This document shows, in pieces, positions 63,307-64,000 of a stretch of DNA of 64,000 nt. Origin of the DNA: Pezicula radicicola (lineage: Eukaryota > Ascomycota > Leotiomycetes > Helotiales > Dermateaceae). Positions within the stretch are counted from its first letter, which is position 1; each line of letters opens with the position of its first letter. Location of the stretch: the NCBI GenBank assembly GCA_003008705.1, contig PDUO01000021.1:374766-438765 (forward strand), given 5' to 3'. The position numbers were made by a program, and so were the translations under genes. The notes under the pieces were generated by a model that saw nothing but the letters and a program-made list of their open reading frames with translations, made no database searches and was not told where the DNA came from.

Positions 63307-64000
63307 ATGGCTCGCGTCTACGCTGATGTCAACCAGCAGATGCCCCGGTCATACTGGGACTATGACAGCGTCAACATTACTTGGGGTGTCTTGGAGAATT
63401 ATGAGGTTGTGCGAAAGATTGGTGAGTCAAAGCGCTCTACTCTCGTCCGAAGACCGCTACTGACATATTCTGATCTAGGAAGAGGGAAATACTCTGAAGT
63501 CTTCGAAGGCATCAACGTCGTGAACTACCAGAAATGCGTCATTAAGGTCCTGAAGCCGGTCAAGAAGAAGAAGATCAAGAGGGAAATCAAGATTCTACAG
63601 AATCTGTCTGGTGGTCCCAATATTGTAGCGCTCCTCGATGTGGTTAGGGACAGTCAAGTAAATCACTCCTCTCGCATTCCCGGCATCGATGTTGAAGCTG
63701 TTCCCAAAGCTGGGGGTGGCAAGTCTGCAACTGATGGATATTTTCTCTCTGAAGATGAAACAGACGACTCATATTATATGCAGAGCAAGACGCCATCGTT
63801 GATATTCGAATTCGTCAACAACACAGATTTCCGGAGCTTGTACCCAAAGTTCGTCGATTACGATGTTCGGTATTACATCTATGAGCTCCTGAAGGTAATG
63901 AATTATGGTGCACTGGAGAGTAATAGGTTGCTGAATATGTATAGGCACTGGACTTTTGCCATAGCAAGGGAATAATGCATCGAGATGTGAAGCCTCATAA
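63307..64000 (+). CDS. CKA1: Casein kinase 2 catalytic subunit alpha, 3'-truncated by the window
   Basis: Constitutive Ser/Thr kinase with acidic substrate preference. Exons in the window are 63307-63421, 63479-63657, 63784-63894 and 63945 to beyond 64000. [20 protein letters not shown] followed by [20 protein letters not shown] is diagnostic for CK2 alpha. The Gly loop is [11 protein letters not shown], the ATP Lys is in [20 protein letters not shown], and the basic KKKKIKRE stretch binds substrate. [11 protein letters not shown] and [19 protein letters not shown], with the HRD catalytic Asp, reach the window edge. The first two introns (57 and 126 bases) are multiples of three with no stop codon in frame, so a retained intron would leave the frame open. 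The third (50 bases) would shift it. Confidence 0.97.

Noticed and set aside
1..64000. CRISPR arrays, rRNA genes, secondary-metabolite clusters, virus-derived genes
   Set aside because: Looked for and not seen; no spaced identical repeats, rRNA segments, PKS/NRPS domains or viral protein motifs were recognised.

Overview
The window is nuclear DNA of a filamentous ascomycete (Pezizomycotina). Genes carry many 49-100 bp GT-AG introns with CTAAC/CTGAC-type branch sites. The gene set is typically fungal: a sterol-sensing HMG-CoA reductase, the polarisome scaffold SPA2, a HET-domain relic, RCR and MARVEL membrane proteins and a DUF1295 reductase. Some gene-poor islands carry C-to-T/G-to-A decay that resembles repeat-induced point mutation (RIP). 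Placement in Leotiomycetes is only an impression from protein style.

Layout. 1-693: 3' end of a methyltransferase gene. 1.5-3.0 kb: HET pseudogene. 4.15 kb: tRNA-Ala(AGC). 6.2-9.9 kb: HMG-CoA reductase. 11.1-12.8 kb: Nbp2-type SH3 protein (-). 14.4-15.2 kb: SSU72. 16.7-19.6 kb: SPA2. 20.9-22.7 kb: epsin ENT3 (-). 23.9-25.1 kb: cyclophilin A. 25.9-27.1 kb: RNA polymerase III subunit RPC34 (-). 27.1-29.3 kb: repeat island with a duplicated LTR-like block, two minisatellites and a tRNA-like split gene. 29.9-30.6 kb: MARVEL-like protein (-). 32.6-34.5 kb: STI1 (-), divergent from the nicotinamidase PNC1 (34.8-36.1 kb). 36.7 kb: small membrane protein (-). 39-40.5 kb: broken F-box-like gene. 42.4-46.4 kb: alanyl-tRNA synthetase (-). 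46.7-47.5 kb: unknown protein. 47.7-48.4 kb: RCR-type PY-motif protein (-). 49.5-51.1 kb: NDUFAF7-type methyltransferase (-), divergent from an MCY1-type cysteine synthase (51.3-52.7 kb). 53.1-54.1 kb: TFIIS (-). 55.3-56.2 kb: SDR. 56.4-57.2 kb: GFA-family protein (-). 57.6-58.8 kb: DUF1295 protein (-). 60.5-61.7 kb: secreted Ser/Thr/Ala-rich protein. 61.8-62.8 kb: RPP1 (-). 63.3-64.0 kb: 5' part of CK2 alpha.

Most genes are unrelated housekeeping functions: transcription (SSU72, RPC34, TFIIS), RNA processing and translation (RPP1, AlaRS), chaperones (STI1, cyclophilin), polarity and trafficking (SPA2, ENT3, SH3 adaptor) and metabolism (HMGR, PNC1, cysteine synthase). There is no biosynthetic cluster, CRISPR array or intact mobile element.

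The most unusual signal is compositional. At seven places the + strand switches within a few hundred bases from A/C-rich (almost no G) to G/T-rich (almost no C), often inside one gene, and always in the same sense. It does not follow gene orientation. It suggests a strand-asymmetric mutational process centred on discrete points.
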